Assembly: GCA_025331445.1 (NCBI GenBank)
Contig: JAIWNE010000246.1
Location: 1 to 20,191, forward strand
Length of the DNA: 20,191 nt
From: Blakeslea trispora
Taxonomy: Eukaryota; Mucoromycota; Mucoromycetes; Mucorales; Choanephoraceae
Reading direction: 5' to 3'
Shown here: piece by piece, positions 18,815 through 20,191 of the stretch
How positions within the stretch are numbered: position 1 is the first letter of the stretch
How the letters are laid out: each line of letters opens with the position of its first letter
The notes under the pieces: model-generated
Told to the model about the DNA's origin: nothing
The model's input: the letters and a program-made list of their open reading frames with translations, nothing else
The model's database searches: none
Translations under genes and position numbers: made by a program

Positions 18815-18943
18815 ACCTGTGATGTAAAGATATTAAAAGATGTACTTTATTGATGATTATATTTATAAAACTAATTTACCTGTGATGTAAAGATATTAAA
18901 AGATAAAGACTTATTAATATCTTCTCATCACAGTCTATTTATA
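18815..18943 (-). repeat. TATA - hairpin - 27-mer - AATAAA - 27-mer module (minus strand)
   Basis: Reading on minus: TATAAATA (18943-18936), then a hairpin in which CTGTGATG (18933-18926) and AAGATATTA (18923-18915) pair with 18898-18890 and 18887-18880. A 27-bp unit (18904-18878) follows, then AATAAA (18851-18846), then an exact second 27-bp copy (18841-18815). The interval from TATA box to first 27-mer is 31 nt, against 29 nt at 8852. AATAAGT-CTTTATC is shared with that module. The stop codon of the upstream gene lies within the hairpin. Confidence 0.65.
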
Positions 18944-20191
18944 CTATCGCTGTGATTATGGCTGTCCGGACCGGAACGTCTCTGGCGCTTGGCGGGGCTA
19001 CAATTGCTGATCTTGGGCTTGAACCTACGCTTCTTGTTTACGTTCCAGTTGCGTAGGAATACGGGGATCTCTTCAGTGTTGGCAAAGTCCAAATTCACTT
19101 CGTTACTAAGGTAACTACTATTTGTTACCATGACATTATCCCCCCCTTGGTTTCTTGTTCGTCTCTGAACAACAACAGAGGATTCAGGAGGACAGGAGGC
19201 AGTAGATTGGGGCGGTGGAGGGTCAAGGTCTGAAGCAGTAAGAGCAGGTGGCATTGTAATCAACAAAGGACTTGAGTGAGTCAAAGACAGATCTTGAACT
19301 GGTGGTGTTGTATTCGATGGAGTGATATCGGTTACTTCGACAGGTACCTCTGATGAAGTTGTGACTGTAGACGATGGTATCTCATGTACACTAGGAACAA
19401 CACTTGGTGAGGAAGTGGGTGGACTAATGTATGTTGTAGACGGTAGTAAAGCAATTACTTGTTCTTGGCCTTGTACCAGTATTACTTGATTATTGGATCC
19501 CGTAATGTTGATAACAGGTTGAGAAGAAGTCGTGGATTGTACATTATTAGAGTCAGTATTAGTAATTTGATTGTCTTGTTCCATATCACTTGTAGAGGAG
19601 GCATCTTGTATTTCCGTATCGCGAATGAAATCCGAAATGTCAATTCGTTCATCAGACAAATCTAATGATACTTGTTCATTATTGACTGAAGACGCAGAAG
19701 TCAGCATAGGTGATGTGGCAGTAGACTTGTTAACTTCCTCATTATCAGAGCTGCTATCGCTGAGTATTTCAATGATGCTAGTGGGACGGAAGATGGTGTA
19801 TCTCGAGTTGAGATGGTGAAAACTGCTTGAGGCGTTTTGTTGATTTCGTCAGCAACGACGGACTGGGCTTCTGTTGAAGATACAACACTAATCGCGTCAT
19901 GGAAGCTTTCGCTATCTTCACTATCTTGATCATCATCTTTTTCAACTTGATTTTCTCCCTTATTTTGATCATTCTCCTTATCTTGATTATCACTGTCTTC
20001 ATATTTGGCTTCTTCAACGGTGTTACGAAAGTTAACTGTCAGAGATAGAGACCATATCTTCATCAGGCAAAGACAACACATCGTTATTACTTCGAGTAAT
20101 TGACAGCATGTCGTCATCTTGGCAAGACGTTTTGGCTGGTGATTGGACTTTACTAGACCGACAGGTGATGGCGATGATGATGTTGGTACTG
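18928..20191 (-). pseudogene. Ser/Thr/Asp-rich low-complexity gene, frame-broken, runs off the right edge
   Basis: I do not recognise this gene. The frame open from the stop at 18928 extends upstream past the Met at 19707 to about 19855, where a TGA closes it. Coding-like Asp/Glu/Ser-rich sequence continues in a second frame (about 19800-20030) and then a third (about 20035-20120), so there are at least two frame breaks or unseen introns. The product is rich in Ser, Thr and Pro, with acidic stretches, a hydrophobic Q-V-I-L-V-Q-G-Q patch, and a basic C-terminal tail with N-V-N-K-K-R-R-F-K-P-K and K-R-Q-R-R. Such a tail could be a nuclear signal. Its 3' end coincides with the TATA/hairpin module at 18815-18943, so it may belong to a retroelement or other transposon. 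Disordered regulatory or structural protein is as far as the sequence allows. Confidence 0.4.

Overview
The window looks like transposon-rich, AT-rich nuclear DNA from a fungus. Genes carry short GT-AG introns (53-68 nt), have TATA boxes roughly 55-80 nt upstream of ATG, and use AATAAA poly(A) signals. This style, and the CACTA-like transposases, fit an early-diverging fungus (Mucoromycota / Mucorales-like). That assignment is inference, since no host marker gene is present. I saw no rRNA, tRNA, CRISPR or bacterial-type operon.

The main content is two diverged copies of one two-gene DNA transposon, lying about 4.5 kb apart in opposite orientation. Element 1 (core about 2062-7110) has a Transposase_21/DUF4218-type (CACTA, En/Spm-like) transposase gene on + (2134-5845) facing a second gene on - (7026-5882). 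Element 2 (core about 11555-16268) is the mirror image: second gene on + (11611-12713), transposase on - (16209-13168). Both pairs are tail-to-tail. Each gene has three introns at matching places: always phase 1 in the transposase, always phase 0 in the second gene. Reading across the splices shows that the second genes of the two elements are homologous to each other, a family I do not recognise. It has an N-terminal N-R-x-I-P-Q-V-x-A-S motif, a coiled coil, an acidic M-S-D motif segment, and a basic C-terminal exon with L-D-D and a P-[RS]-W-[AS]-L ending. Both transposase genes are damaged (homopolymer frameshifts, in-frame TGA codons, and in element 1 a missing catalytic Asp). Both second genes remain open with canonical splice sites.

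The flanks hold repeats. A 12-bp motif (TTGTCCATTGCA) is clustered in both orientations at 10.1-10.3 kb and recurs at 18.68-18.72 kb, on either side of element 2. It resembles the subterminal transposase-binding repeats of En/Spm. CAGAATC-type repeats lie at about 0.8 kb and 8.3-8.5 kb, on either side of element 1. There is also a dispersed repeat of about 95 bp (108-203 and 8106-8200) and an array of three hairpins at 322-499.

A third theme is a recurring 3'-end module: TATAAATA, hairpin, 27-bp unit, AATAAA, then the same 27-bp unit again. It occurs at 8852-8970 (+) and 18943-18815 (-), each time after an ORF tail containing N-x-N-K-(K)-R-R-F-K-P. The second is a Ser/Thr/Asp-rich broken gene (18928 to the right edge). 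A TATA/AATAAA/hairpin variant lies at 18021-18083. These may be LTR or other retroelement ends. The remaining stretches (504-2061, 7111-8105, 8971-10105, 10306-11554, 16300-18020) are AT-rich DNA with no gene I can support.
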